Source of the DNA: Lepidostoma basale
Taxonomy: Eukaryota; Arthropoda; Insecta; Trichoptera; Lepidostomatidae
NCBI GenBank assembly: GCA_022606425.2
Contig: JAHDVF020000432.1
Span: 558,001-622,000, forward strand
Reading direction: 5' to 3'
DNA length: 64,000 bases
Shown here: piece after piece, positions 1 to 10,782 of the stretch
How the letters are laid out: the number at the start of each line of letters is the position of its first letter
Numbering within the stretch: the first letter of the stretch is position 1
Position numbers and translations under genes: made by a program
Notes under the pieces: generated by a model
What the model was told of the DNA's origin: nothing
The model's input: only the letters and a program-made list of their open reading frames with translations
The model's database searches: none

Positions 1-740
1 TTAACATTAACAATTGATTTTACCGGTTTACGCAAAGCAGTTTGGCTTCTCGTCCTCACCATTTTGCAGAATATTATAAAAACAATCAAAACACAGGTTT
101 CATTTTCACAATGTTTATAAAAATTAACAAATTTCACAGGGCTGTTTTATTTGTTTCATTTGAAACAATTAATTCACTTCACAACCACGGTATTTTTAAA
201 TAATCACTTGAGATTGCGTACAATATATTAAAATATACATTTTCATACGTCTGTAAATACCGCACAATAAGCACTTTTGATTAACTTTTTTTTTTCAATT
301 AAATTGGCACTGGATTAATTATAAATGAACGCTAAATATATATTTAATAAACACTATTTGCCGCGTGTTAATAATATGAACGTGTTCCTATTAGCGTTGT
401 TAGTAATACACTGATCACTTAATCAGGTAACGATTAGAAATCACCCGTTAAAGGCGTAGGTAAGGGTGAAGAAAACAAGAAGGGGCAAAGTATATTCAGC
501 CAATGAGCAGAGGCCAATCGGTGTTCGGGTTATCTTTAATATTTCTAAGAAAATTAGGTAATTGGGTTGTGATGCGTATTTTAACGAAAAATAATTATTT
601 TTACAAATAATTTCTGTTTTATAAAGTATTGGATCCGCGGACGTGCTATCGCATACGTTTGCCTTTGAGACTCATTTAAGCCGTGTAAAAATTATTCTAT
701 TTTAACCAATCTTTTAATAGTCATCGAAATTATCAACAAC
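1..740. other. AT-rich sequence without recognised feature
   Basis: No open frame with gene-like composition, splice structure or repeat matched elsewhere in the window was seen. Confidence 0.4.
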
Positions 741-754
741 ACAAAAACCATCAC

Positions 755-960
755 GCCGTTTCTCTGAAAAGGTATGCAGAGAGAATAGACCACCACACTT
801 CTCTATCCTGACACACCTGTTTAGGTTCCTCCACATTCATTCGGTTAATCATACACGCAAGTCGATTCTTCTAACTTTTAACATAGCCGAAAAAAATAAG
901 ATTAATTTGGTTATGCCATGTTTTCCTTGGTCTTACTTTTTTACAAATTTCTCCTTCACT
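755..960 (-). mobile_element. TTAG-tail LINE, old 3' fragment
   Basis: Reading on the minus strand from 960 to about 748, this matches the last ~200 bases of the TTAG-tail LINE with many substitutions and small deletions, ending in GGCGTGATGG. It lies next to a younger copy in the same orientation at 983-1463. Confidence 0.7.
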
Positions 961-982
961 TGTGCATTTCACAATTTTTACT

Positions 983-1463
983 AATAACTAACTAACTAAC
1001 CATCACGCCATTCCCCCGGAGGGATAGGCAGAGAGGATGGATTCGCACAATGATCTGTCCCGGCATACCTCTCGGGATTCCTCTACATTCGCACATCGTA
1101 CCATGCACGCACGTCGATTATTCCAACTTCGAATGTGACCGCCTTTTAGTAATTGATTAATTTGGTCATGCCATGTTTTCCTCGGTCGTCCTCGGCTTCT
1201 TTTTCCACTCACGCTGCTTGTGTACAAATTTTTAACCATTCTACTCTCATCCATTCGTACCATATGTCCAAACCATCTCAGGGATCCTTTTTTAATTTTA
1301 TCCAAGATGCAGTCATCTGCCTTACATTTCTTTCTTATTTCATCGTTCGGTATTCTACCATACAACGTTTTCCCGCACATTATTCTAAGTGATCTCATTT
1401 ATACGGCGTTTAACCTGCTTTCATCCTTCTTTTGCCAGCTCCAAGTTTTACTTCCATACATTT
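983..1463 (-). mobile_element. TTAG-tail LINE, subfamily A, 3' end
   Basis: The minus-strand frame encodes the retrotransposon C-terminal tail, with MRSLRIMCGKTLYGRIPNDE, RWFGHMVRMDESRMVK, SRGRPRKTWHDQI and a final AYPSGGMA. The stop codon is followed directly by TTAG repeats, seen as AACTAACTAACTAAC on the plus strand at 987-1000. It is a 5'-truncated dead copy, recognisable by comparison with 25905-26404 and 60735-61435. Confidence 0.85.
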
Positions 1464-1666
1464 TACTAATATATTTTTAATAATACTTTCTTCGGTTCTA
1501 CATTCCTTCCTTTATCAGTATTTAAAATTCTGTCATAAATGGTTTTATCCCGGTATCCGGTTCAAAGTGTCGGTTGAAAAAATATTGAGATACACGGATA
1601 TATTAAAAATCGCAAAGAACATGACCAAATTAATCAAATTTTAAGGGTTGGTCATGTTAGAATTTG

Positions 1667-2294
1667 AGTTAGGTAGTATGTTTACAAGAGATGGGCGACT
1701 GGAGAGGGATATTGAATGATGGATTGGGGCAGGCAACAAAGTGAATGGTGCACTTAAAGTTGTCATCGCAAACAAAAACCTATCCAAAAAGCTAGAATGG
1801 AAGTGCACAATGGTGTTCTTCTACCGACTCTTATGTATGTCTAACTGGCAAAAGAAGAATGATAGTAGAATAAATGCAGTAGAAGAGATCTCTTAGACGA
1901 ATGTGTGGATACTCTGTGTATGATAGAATGTCGAATGAAAATATAAGATGTAAATGCGGTGCGAATGATGGTGTTATAAACAAAATAATGAAAGGATCAT
2001 TAAGATGGTTTGGACATATGGAAAGAATGAATGAAGAAAGAACGGTAAAAAAGTATATGTTAACGATGTAAATGAAACCAGAAATAGAGGAAGACCGAGG
2101 AAAACGTGGCACGATCAAATAAATCAAATATTGAATGTCGGCCATGTGAGGAGTCAGAGAAATCGACGCGCGTGCATGACACGATGTATGAATGTTGAGG
2201 AACCGAATGAAATATGTCAAGAAAGAAAAATGTGGCAGTCCATTATTTCTGCCTACCCCTTCGGAGAGACGGCGTGATGGTTAGTTAGTTAGTC
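1667..2294 (+). mobile_element. TTAG-tail LINE, subfamily B, frameshifted copy
   Basis: Subfamily B differs from A in its protein tail (CGYSVYDRVSNENIRSEC instead of CGKTLYDRIPNDEIRKKC). This copy begins near the GSMFTRDGR motif and runs to GGCGTGATGG plus TTAG repeats. Frameshifts and stops disable it. A second short LINE fragment of the same family follows at 2295-2385. Confidence 0.85.
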
Positions 2295-2385
2295 ACGTTA
2301 GAAGCCGGAAGAATCGACGCGGGTGTATGACTCGCTGTATGAATGTGGAGGAAGCTAGAGAGGTACGTCAGGATAGAGTAGACGA
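2295..2385 (+). mobile_element. TTAG-tail LINE fragment
   Basis: Matches the internal LINE segment encoding HVRSRKNRRGCMTRCMNVEEAREV. It stops before the hairpin and tail and abuts the TTAG tail of the copy at 1667-2294. Confidence 0.65.
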
Positions 2386-2399
2386 ATCACATAATAAAT

Positions 2400-3280
2400 T
2401 GTATTTAAATTATTTTTTATTTATAAATATTTTTTCATGCATCAACAGCCCAGCAAAACTTTGACCGTTGCAACTGAAATATGGAACAGGTAAAGGGAAA
2501 GTAATTTAATTTAATGTTATTTAGTTACTCCACAAAGCAGACCGTAAATTTCCAGGTAAAATTCCGGACCTAAACCGTAATCAATTTATTTATTTTCAAA
2601 TCCCATTATACCTGAAACCTCAGGTAATGACAAATATAGATATCCGAGAATATTTCCGAGAACTAATTAAGCAAACAATAATCAAAATATTCCAAATCAC
2701 AAAAACTATTCATACTATTTCGCTGAATAGGTAAACAGAGAGGATGTACTCTTATGCTTTTCTAATTAAAAATAATGAATTACTAATACATTTTACATTT
2801 CTTTTTTCAATTAACTTCCAATTAATAAATAACAAATCATGGAAAATGTAATGATACCTAATAGGTACCTATACGTCTATATAATACTGCACGAAACTTA
2901 TCTCTTCGACTCCTGTCATGAGCTACATTCAAAATATGATTTATTTGGTGTCATGAATTCCTTAATCTTCATTAATTTCGTATTTCATTTACACCATTAA
3001 CGTTTATTTTTTGTTCAAATCATAATTTGACACACTGGAAAAATGGATTTACCAGTCTTTCGATGTCAGCAAGTTATTTATTATATTCAAACCATGTTTA
3101 CAAATGAAAAAATACTATTCTGCACATTTTATGATTTGAACTTTGATGATACGATGATATTCTATTACAATACGAAATATGTTGAACGGGGATTAATTTT
3201 TTCATACATGATTTTTTCAATGAAAATTTACGAGAGCGCGTATGACGGTGAATGAATATAGTAGACGCGATAGAATTATG
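2400..3280. other. AT-rich sequence upstream of EXOSC1
   Basis: No coding exon or clear repeat was recognised. A degenerate LINE 3' end may lie at 3285-3350 (CTACCTCTCCAGGGAAATGG then CGTGAT). The EXOSC1 promoter should lie between here and 3559, but no TATA box is convincing. Confidence 0.4.
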
Positions 3281-3558
3281 TAAATAATGTGTAATAACAG
3301 CGTGACAGGATAGACCTTTTGGCCTACCTCTCCAGGGAAATGGCGTGATTATTTGTGAGTTTGATAAAAAAAATTCGAGTTATCGTTTTTAATAATTCTG
3401 CCTTCCAATGGCAGTTGTGTAAAATTCAAATATAACAATCCATAGTTTTTAGAATACCGATCCATAGATGACGCTGTATTATTGTTTTTATCTGTGAGAT
3501 TGCATGTTTTGAAATCTAATGTCACTTTTCACATGTTTTCAAATATTAAAAAATAATT

Positions 3559-6500
3559 ATGACTGATAAGTTTGAATCAAATTCAAGCAAAGGCGATTTG
3601 CCGGTGTATCCCGGCTTACGCCTATGTTGTGCTAATGACGATTATTTGTCTGGCGACGGAACTTATGAAGACCAAGGGTATATTTATTCCTCTCTTGTGG
3701 GAATTGTAAAAATGGTTGAAATCAACAACGAAAAGAAGGTTAGTTTGTGCACCGGTAAATTTAATTCACAATTAATTCGTAGCAAATTACAACAATTCAA
3801 TTGCTATTTTTTTTCTCGAATTAAAATCGTTTGAAAGAACTTACTACACCCCATGGTGTGGCTTTCGCTTAGTTTCAATAACTGTATTTAAACTGATGTC
3901 GAAAAACAATGTATTAATTTCCAGAACTAATAAAATAATAGTTTAAACACAATAAACAAGCGATAGTCACTCAGTGCACAATGGAGTTCTAGTGCTGACC
4001 CTTATGTATGGAAGTGAAGCTTGGAGTTGGCAGAAGAAGGATGAAACGATGATAAATGCCGTAGAAATGTGGTCACTAAGAAGAATGTGCGGAAAAACAA
4101 TGTATGATAGAATATCTAATGATGAAGTAAGAAAGGAATGTAAGGCGGATGAATGCGTGATAAATAAAATCAAGAAAGGGTCACTAATATGATTTGGACA
4201 TATGGAACGAATGGATGAGGGAAGAATGGTTAAAAAGATACAAGTAGTGTGAATGGAAACAGAAGTCGAGGAAGGCATCAAAAAGTTGATACCCCGCTTC
4301 ACCACCTGCAGTCAGAGGAATGGCGACTATATCAAAAAATAGCTTCCATATGTACTACGGTAACCACGTATTTTTTTTGTTTAAATAAAAAAAATTGTAA
4401 CCTACAAAAATTCAGTACACCTACTTTCTGGAGATGCCTCGTACTAAAAAGAGGTGGAGTTATGTATAAAGGTGGAGGCAGTATAATTAGGATTGAGGAG
4501 AGGGGAGAGGTAATGGGAACACTTCGAACATGGGAATTGGTTGTTAATTAGATTTTTAAGTGCAGTTATATTTATTAAAATATTTTAAAGTTTACCATTG
4601 TTGTTAGTAACAGTAAATGAAATTATCTTATCTTATCCAGATTCAGCGTGTTGAGGTGTCTCCGTGCGGACAGGGCTCGCTGGTGGCCCGCGTGGGGGAC
4701 GTGGTGACTGCGGTGGTGACGCGCGTCACTCCCATGGGGGCGCGCTGCCAGCTGCGCTGCGCTGGACCCCGGGTCCTGGGACGGGGGGCCCGAGCCCAGC
4801 TGCGCCGCGAGAGCGTACGGGCCACCGAGGTGGACCGGATAGACATGTACAAGTGTTTCAGACCCGGAGACATCATTCTCGCTAGGATCGTATCCTTTTA
4901 ACTCTTTATTAGATGCATCTAAAAAGTTATGTAAGTGGCCACCTGGGGTGCACAACACCTCGGATTTGAGGTCTCAAAATACTGTTGGCTACATTTACAG
5001 ACCGACATATTTACACACAATTTAATAATAAGGAAAGAAGAATGACTGTAAAAAGAAGAATGAAGTTTTCTATTTAACCGTCGCGTTGCCATGTGGTCAA
5101 TTAAGTTTCCACTGCCAATTTAAAGTTGATTTTCTTAAAACCTATGGACCCTAATATTATAAAAAAAATTGTAATCCTCCATTGAAGTGTTCTCAATATT
5201 TCGTTATAAAAAAAAAAGCAAAAAATTACTTCCTTCATCCCAAAAAAAAATATTTTCTAAGACTGCCCTCACCTTCATTCGTGTTAAGGTAGAATTTGTT
5301 TTGCTAATATTTACAACTTTATCAAAAGTGACAAATACTTACTCGCTGTTTTGAACGTATTATAAATTATATCTTTGGCCTTTTCAATAGGTACGTAATA
5401 ATACCGACTGTGGATGGAAACGCAGCACGCAACTTAATAATATCAGAACTGTGAAAATATTAACACTTTACCAAAAGGGACAAATATTAATACGTACTCG
5501 TTGTCTTGAACGTACTATACATTTTGCCTAGGTGCCTTTATCATACGTAAAATCTCGTAAAGTCTCGCCCCGCCGGCCGCGGCGCGAGACAAGTTTATAC
5601 TTGGTGTCCAGTTGCTCGTATGCTGTGGCGCATTCCATATCAGAAATCGCATGGTTCCAGAAAAAAATTAATAATGATATGTTTTTCAAATAATCCATGT
5701 ATGTTATAGATATCGATCTATTCCTAATGAAATTCCCTACAAGATGACATAAATTAAATTTTGATTCATCGAGTCATATGCTTGATATTTAGATAAAGTT
5801 AGCGGTAAACTGAATTTACCACATGGGAGCGAGCGTTTTGTTTTGAACACGGTACGTTAAGGGTTAATTATATTTTATTATATTTTATGTGAATGACAAC
5901 ATGTTTTGCCTGTCTAAGGCATTATCAAATGTATTTTTTGATATCAACAAAAATGTCAAACAGTCCCCGTGGTTATTTAATCCATGTATGGACAAGTATA
6001 TGAAGGAGCTGAAAGGGCTGGATGTAGGTGCCAAAATGAGCGGAGTGTCAATAAGACAACGAGCATGAACTACAAGTCCTGGTGAATAGTATGTATGAGG
6101 TATGCATGTGAAATGATCTGATGATGAATGTTAATAAGTCCAAGTTTGTGTATTTAGGTAGTATGTTTATAAAAGATGACCGAGTGGAGAGGGATATTGA
6201 AAGCAGGGATGGGGCAGGCAAAATAGTGAATTGTGCACTTAAAGTTGTTAATGCAAAGAAAAGCCTACTCAAAAAAGCTTAAATGGGAGTGCACAATGGT
6301 GTTCTTGTACTGACTCTTATGTATGAAAGCGAGGCATGAAACTGGCAAAAGAAGGGTGAAAGTAGTTATTCTACTGCATTTATTATGCAGTAGAAATGAG
6401 ATCTCTTAGACGAATGTGTGGGAAATCTGTGTATGATAGTGCCGAATGAAAATATAATATCTGAATGCGAATGAAAATATAATAAGTGAATGCGAATGAA

Positions 6501-8048
6501 AATATAAGTTGCCGATGTAAATGTAACTAAATAGAAACAGAGGAAGACGGAGGAAAATGTGGCACGATCAAATAAATCAAATGTTGAATGTCGGCTGCTT
6601 GAGGAGTCAGAGAAATCAATGTGTGTGCATGACACATTGTATGAATGTTGAAGAATCGAGAGAAGTATGTCAGGAAAGTAAAATGTGGTACACGAATGAA
6701 AATGTCACAAATCATATTGCCATCGCCGGGAATCGAACCATGTATTTGCCGTGATCAGTTTTGTTATTATACCTTGACTTGATGTCACCAGCTACCCATG
6801 ACAGAGTTACAGTGCTATCAACTCACTACGGCGGAACCGGAGCTGGGTGTGGTCATAGCTCGAGCTGCCGAAGCCCCACCAGGAGTGAACATGGTACCCC
6901 TTACGTGGAAGGAAATGCAGTGTCCAGTTACGTTCGCCAAGGAACCCAGAAAGGCAAGTTAATAAATAAATAAAACTAATTAATCGTAAATGCACAATGA
7001 AACACAGGGTACTGCACTCTCGAATCAAGAAGAAAAGGTATATTTAAAATACTCCATAGGCTCATTAGTAGCCCTCTCTCCCGTAGTATGTATGAATGTT
7101 GAGGAAACGAGAGAAATATGTCCGGAAAGAAAAGTGTGGCAGTCCATTCACTCTGCCTACCCCTTCGGGGAGACGGCGTGATGGCTTTCTTGTACATTCA
7201 AGGGTGCCACAAGGTTCAAACTTAGGGCCACTCCTCTTCACCATCTTCATAAATGATATTGCGAAGGTGATGAACTTCTCGCGATTTCTTTTATTTGCCG
7301 ATGATCTGAAATTATTCCTGGAAATTAAAAATCCTCAAGACTGTCTTCGCCTCCAGTCGGACATCAATAATATTGTTAACTGGAGTCACAGTAATCAAAT
7401 GCAATTCAATGTCTCTAAATGCGTGATGCTATCATTTACTAGAGCATTGAGAACTGTATATCATAGATACACAATGAACAACCAGCAACTGGCACATGTA
7501 TCTACGATGAAGGATCTCGGAATCATCTATGAGAGTAGGCTGACTTTTCGTGCACATATCGAGAGGATTTGTTGCATTGCACTGAGGATGTTGGGGTTCA
7601 TCGTCCGGACCGGAAGAGTTTTCAGGGATCCCAATGTGCTCAGAGTCCTATACAACGCATTGGTTCGGAGCAGACTCGAAAGTGGTTCTGTGATATGGAG
7701 TCCTCACGAAGCGAGATATTCCGTTATGCTGGAGAGCTAGTACCTCTTAGAGTGTTATGGTTTCAATGCACCAAACAGGTATGCTCGCGCTAGAAGTTAC
7801 GATCTGCTGTTCCTACCACGTAGCAGAACCAATGTTATTGCGCTGCTTGTCATGACTGGTGCTATTGAATGAGGTGTCAGTCGATGTGGACATTTTTCCA
7901 AATGGAGCAGTAAGTGGACCTTTATCTTAAATGTCATTATTTTTGTCAATCATTTTAATTAATTTCTTTTCAGGTCGCTAAGGTGGCTCCCGAGAATGTT
8001 TTTGAACTCATCCAGGCTAAAGGGACATCATTAGAACAGAAAGGATAA
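3559..8048 (+). CDS. EXOSC1: Exosome complex component CSL4 (EXOSC1), four exons
   Basis: CSL4 is an S1-domain cap subunit of the nuclear and cytoplasmic RNA exosome, which degrades and processes RNA 3' to 5'. I read four exons: 3559-3738, 4641-4889, 6792-6953 and 7974-8048 (TAA). They join in phase 0 throughout and give 221 residues, close to the roughly 195 of the human protein. The N-terminal block has PGLRLC at 18-23 and GTYEDQGYIYSSL at 34-46, as in the family. Exon 2 encodes the S1 barrel, ending in the family hallmark VRATEVDRIDMYKCFRPGD. Exon 3 has LTTAEPELGVVIA and VPLTWKEMQCP, and exon 4 supplies the VAKVAPE tail. Donors are GTTAGT, GTATCC and a non-canonical GCAAGT at 6954. Intron 2 holds a TTAA-flanked element and LINE debris; intron 3 holds a reverse transcriptase fragment. 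The start is the first ATG upstream of the conserved block. Identity is recognised from the family sequence; expression is not shown. Confidence 0.93.
3970..4285 (+). mobile_element. TTAG-tail LINE internal fragment in EXOSC1 intron 1
   Basis: Encodes the LINE block VLTLMYGSEAWSWQKKDE through RRMCGKTMYDRISNDEVRKE, then degenerates with an in-frame TGA before the WFGH-equivalent region. The 3' hairpin and TTAG tail are missing. It lies in the intron between exons 1 and 2 of EXOSC1, in the sense orientation. Confidence 0.75.
5074..5867 (-). mobile_element. TTAA-flanked ~790-bp non-autonomous element, copy 1
   Basis: One of four near-full-length copies (others at 44367, 49032 and 52460). It is bounded by TTAA on both sides. 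The ends start with CCCTTAACG and CCGTCGCG read inward, and both ends carry the inverted motif CCATGTGGTCAATT followed by AGTTT a little further in. No coding potential is seen. TTAA targets and CC-starting termini suggest a piggyBac-type non-autonomous element (inference). It sits in EXOSC1 intron 2, inverted relative to the other copies. Confidence 0.8.
6050..6700 (+). mobile_element. TTAG-tail LINE, degenerate subfamily B copy
   Basis: Heavily mutated copy in EXOSC1 intron 2. Recognisable pieces include the MYEVCM.DLMMNVNKSK-like start, the GSMF.KDDRVERDIE region, and near the end MWHDQINQMLN and CMNVEESREVCQ. It lacks the 3' hairpin and tail and is broken by several frameshifts and short duplications around 6450-6510. 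Confidence 0.75.
6700..6755 (-). repeat. tRNA-derived SINE fragment
   Basis: Short minus-strand match to the T-arm region of the tRNA-like SINE seen at 21760 and 63707 (GGTTCGATTCCCGGCGATGG read on the minus strand). It lies just upstream of EXOSC1 exon 3. Confidence 0.5.
7088..7183 (+). mobile_element. TTAG-tail LINE, last ~95 bases
   Basis: Contains CMNVEETREICPERKVWQS followed by the hairpin CCCCTTCGGGG and GGCGTGATGG. The TTAG repeat is missing because the sequence passes directly into a different reverse transcriptase fragment at about 7186. It lies in EXOSC1 intron 3. Confidence 0.75.
7186..7895 (+). mobile_element. Jockey/CR1-like LINE reverse transcriptase fragment
   Basis: The frame encodes a reverse transcriptase core: VPQGSNLGPLLFTIFINDI, the catalytic FADDLKLF box, then DINNIVNWSHSNQMQFNVSK, MKDLGIIYESRLTFRAHI and RTGRVFRDPNVLRVLYNALV. 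The order matches motifs 4 to 7 plus the thumb of Jockey/CR1-type LINE enzymes. The 5' half is absent and the frame breaks after VMLES, so it is a dead fragment within EXOSC1 intron 3. Related pieces lie at 34140-34985, 37085-37470 and 40880-41215. Confidence 0.85.
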
Positions 8049-8214
8049 CTTTTATATCTATGTATCTTTTATCAATTGTGGACATTCTGATGTGAAAGTA
8101 TTAACCAAAATACAGTGCAACTTTAGTAGGAATAAGATCTTTTTCATATGCGTTTATTGATACTATTGTAAAACTCCATATTCATTATTTAAAATCAAAG
8201 TAAACAGGAATAAA

Positions 8215-8797
8215 ATAAACAGCGCACTCAAAGTCATTACTGCAAATAGAAATATATCCACAGAAGCAAAGATGGCAGTACACAATGGAGTTCTAGTGCC
8301 AACCCTCATGTATGGAAGTGAAGCTTAGAGCTGGCAAAAGAAGGATGAAAGCAGGATGAATGCCGTAGAAATGAGATCACTAAGAAGAATGTGCGGGAAA
8401 ATGTTGTATGATAGAATACTGAACGATGAAATAAGAAAGAAATGTAAGGCAGATGACTGCATCATGGATAAAATTGAAAAAGGATCCCTGAGATGGTTTT
8501 TACATATGGAACGAATGGATGAGAGAAGAATGGTTAAAAAGTTGTACACAAGCAGCATGAGTGGAAAAAGAAGCCGAGGACGACCGAGGAAAACATGGCA
8601 TGACCAAATGAATCAATAACTAAAAGACGGTCACATTCGAAGTCGGAATAATCGACGTGCGTGCATGGTGCGATGTATGAATGTAGAGGAAGCCCGAGAG
8701 GTATGCCAGGATAGAACAATGTGGCAATCCATCCTCTCTGCCTACCCCTCCGGGGAAATGGCGTGATGGTTAGTTAGTTAGTTAGTAAACATGTGTT
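8215..8797 (+). mobile_element. TTAG-tail LINE, subfamily A, 3' ~580 bases
   Basis: Begins in the INSALKVITANRNISTEAK segment and reads through VEMRSLRRMCGKMLYDRI, RWFLHMERMDERRMVKKL and RGRPRKTWHDQMNQ. It ends with a CCCCTCCGGGG hairpin, GGCGTGATGG and four TTAG repeats. An in-frame TAG at SEA.SW and a TAA after QMNQ disable it. It lies just downstream of the EXOSC1 stop codon. Confidence 0.88.
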
Positions 8798-8814
8798 TTC
8801 TGGATAAACAAACT

Positions 8815-8905
8815 ATCATGCCACACTACTTTATCCTGACACCCCTCTCTAGCTTCCTCCACATTCATACAATGAGTCATACACACACGTCTATTCTTCT
8901 AATCC
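8815..8905 (-). mobile_element. TTAG-tail LINE 3' fragment
   Basis: Minus-strand match to the segment encoding NRRVCMTHCMNVEEAREGCQD. It is short and diverged, and is joined directly to the mariner fragment on its right. Confidence 0.6.
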
Positions 8906-9540
8906 TGTCTTAATCTAATCCACCGTATACACCTGCAGAAAACCCTTTCATTTATGCCTTGCAAGCAGCATTTCACATATAGAAAATCAGCATTCAACGT
9001 TTCTCGGCATCTGTTCATACGAACACAATTTCCTTGTTTTTTAATCATTCTCAATGATTTTAAGCGATGTGAAATTGCTTGTTGGGTCACTCCTAAACAT
9101 TCTGCAAGTTCTTCGTGCGTTTGACACGAATCTAGATCCAATAAGGGCGTTTACAGGATTATGACCTGTCATTGGTTGGGTTAAGCGCACGCTTTATGTA
9201 ATACAACATTCCCCATTCCGCCCTTCTTACGACCACAGATGTCAAATTCACCGTTCTTAAATTTTAGAAACAACTCACGACAACTTCTCTCTTCTTCTCT
9301 TTTACGAGCAATCGAAGCGCCTCAGCTGCGGATTTCTTCAAATTGAAGAAGTAAAAAGAGTTCCCGCAAATGACGCTTTTTCGTCTGAAAACTCAACGTT
9401 TGCGCACACAAAATAATATATTATACTGATAAAAATTCACAAATATTTCAATGTTGTGTTGTTGACAGATGTGTAACCTTCCAATAATGACATTTTAAAC
9501 TGTAACTTACTAGTGGCGCCATCTTTTGTCAAACGGCAGA
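8899..9540 (-). mobile_element. Mariner (cecropia-like) transposase remnant
   Basis: On the minus strand the left part encodes LDSCQTHEELAECLGVTQQA then ISHRLKSLRMIKKQGN, the second helix-turn-helix region of mariner transposase. The right part, about 9240-9400, carries degraded pieces of the first DNA-binding region (FNLKKSAAEALRLL, CRELFLKFKNGEFD). Catalytic residues are missing. The two halves are separated at about 9147-9232 by a copy of the repeat also found at 9720-10135 and 49838-50330. Confidence 0.75.
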
Positions 9541-9719
9541 AACTTATTTGTAAACCTGATAGTTTCAAGTAATACTTTCCAGTATTTTGGGGTTTATCCA
9601 TTAATTATTGTTAACAATGTATTAAGCCACATCAATTACCTGAATTACTGTATGCTGCTCCTTTAACTTGTGTATAAAAACAACAACACGCTTGATTTTC
9701 GCTACATTTGATAGAATTT

Positions 9720-10135
9720 TTAATTGTATCTCAATAGAGACGAAGAAACAAACTGGAAACTGAATATGGATGATCAAGGTGTTTACAGGACTTATGACCT
9801 GTCATTGGTTGGGTTAAGCGCACGCTTTATGTAATTACAACATTCCCCATTCCACCATTGTTATTAAGATCATGCATGATACATTTTTGGAAGTTGTATA
9901 TATACTCAAATCCATACCTATCTTCACGTGTCAGTTCCAGTTAGCCATCTATGTAGATTTGATTGTACTAATTAATTTTTTAAGATTAATCTATACAATC
10001 CACCCACTAACGCCATCTATGAAGAATGATTGTTTAGCATTTAGCAAACTACTTTTTATTAACACAATGCGAAGAGGCTACCGCCTCCTAGCGCACTGTT
10101 TTAGAAGTCGCCTGGAGTATCACTCCTATTTTATA
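9720..10135. repeat. Dispersed repeat shared with 49838-50330
   Basis: Shares with 49838-50330 the block TTTACAGGACTTATGACCTG, then TGGTTGGGTTAAGCGCACGC, the CATTCCCCATTCC block, the TTTTTGGAAGTTGTATATAT block and the GCGCCATCTATGAAGA-like block, in the same order. No open frame is supported. It looks like a non-autonomous element; a shorter copy interrupts the mariner remnant at 9147-9232. Confidence 0.6.
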
Positions 10136-10161
10136 CGCCAAAGAATTGACCAGAATATTTA

Positions 10162-10222
10162 CAAATATTTGTGAAATGTATACTTATATCTCGGATATAA
10201 GTATACATTTCACAAACATTTG
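10162..10222. repeat. Near-perfect 29-bp-arm hairpin
   Basis: Arms at 10162-10190 and 10194-10222 are almost exact inverted copies around a TCG loop (core GTGAAATGTATACTTATATC and its reverse complement). It could form a stable hairpin in DNA or RNA. It is immediately followed by an arm of the palindromic foldback family (GGCGAAACGTGTCATTC). Confidence 0.7.
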
Positions 10223-10782
10223 ATAGCTTTAGAAAGGCGAAACGTGTCATTCCCATAAAATATAATAAAATTAATTACATAAAATAAATGTTTATGGCTT
10301 TTGTATCAATTTAGAATGTGATTTAGATCATTCTGTTTCAAGGAGTACTACTAATTATGTTGTTATGTAAATGTTTTGAAATATATTTGTATGTATATAT
10401 TTTTTTATAATCTGAAAGTTGTAAGGGTTAAAAATAAATGAACCAATGACATGTTATTCATTTTTTTATTGATATATTTTTATGCTTTCAATATGACAAA
10501 ATAATTTTTCTAAATATATAAATAATATATTTTTAAATTTAATATAAGGGGGACATTACATATACATTTAAAATAATTTCATTGATTTTAGCACGAATTA
10601 AATCACAGGTATTTATTATATGTTACAAAGATATTTATTATATGAGCACCGTGAGAGCCGGTCGCCTAGCATGGATTGGGCACATATGCCGAGCCGGAGA
10701 GAACAGAGCAATTGGGTAATGTAATATAATCAAACAGCGTGAATGGGAAAAGAAGTGAAACGGAGTGATGGTAAGTTAATGA

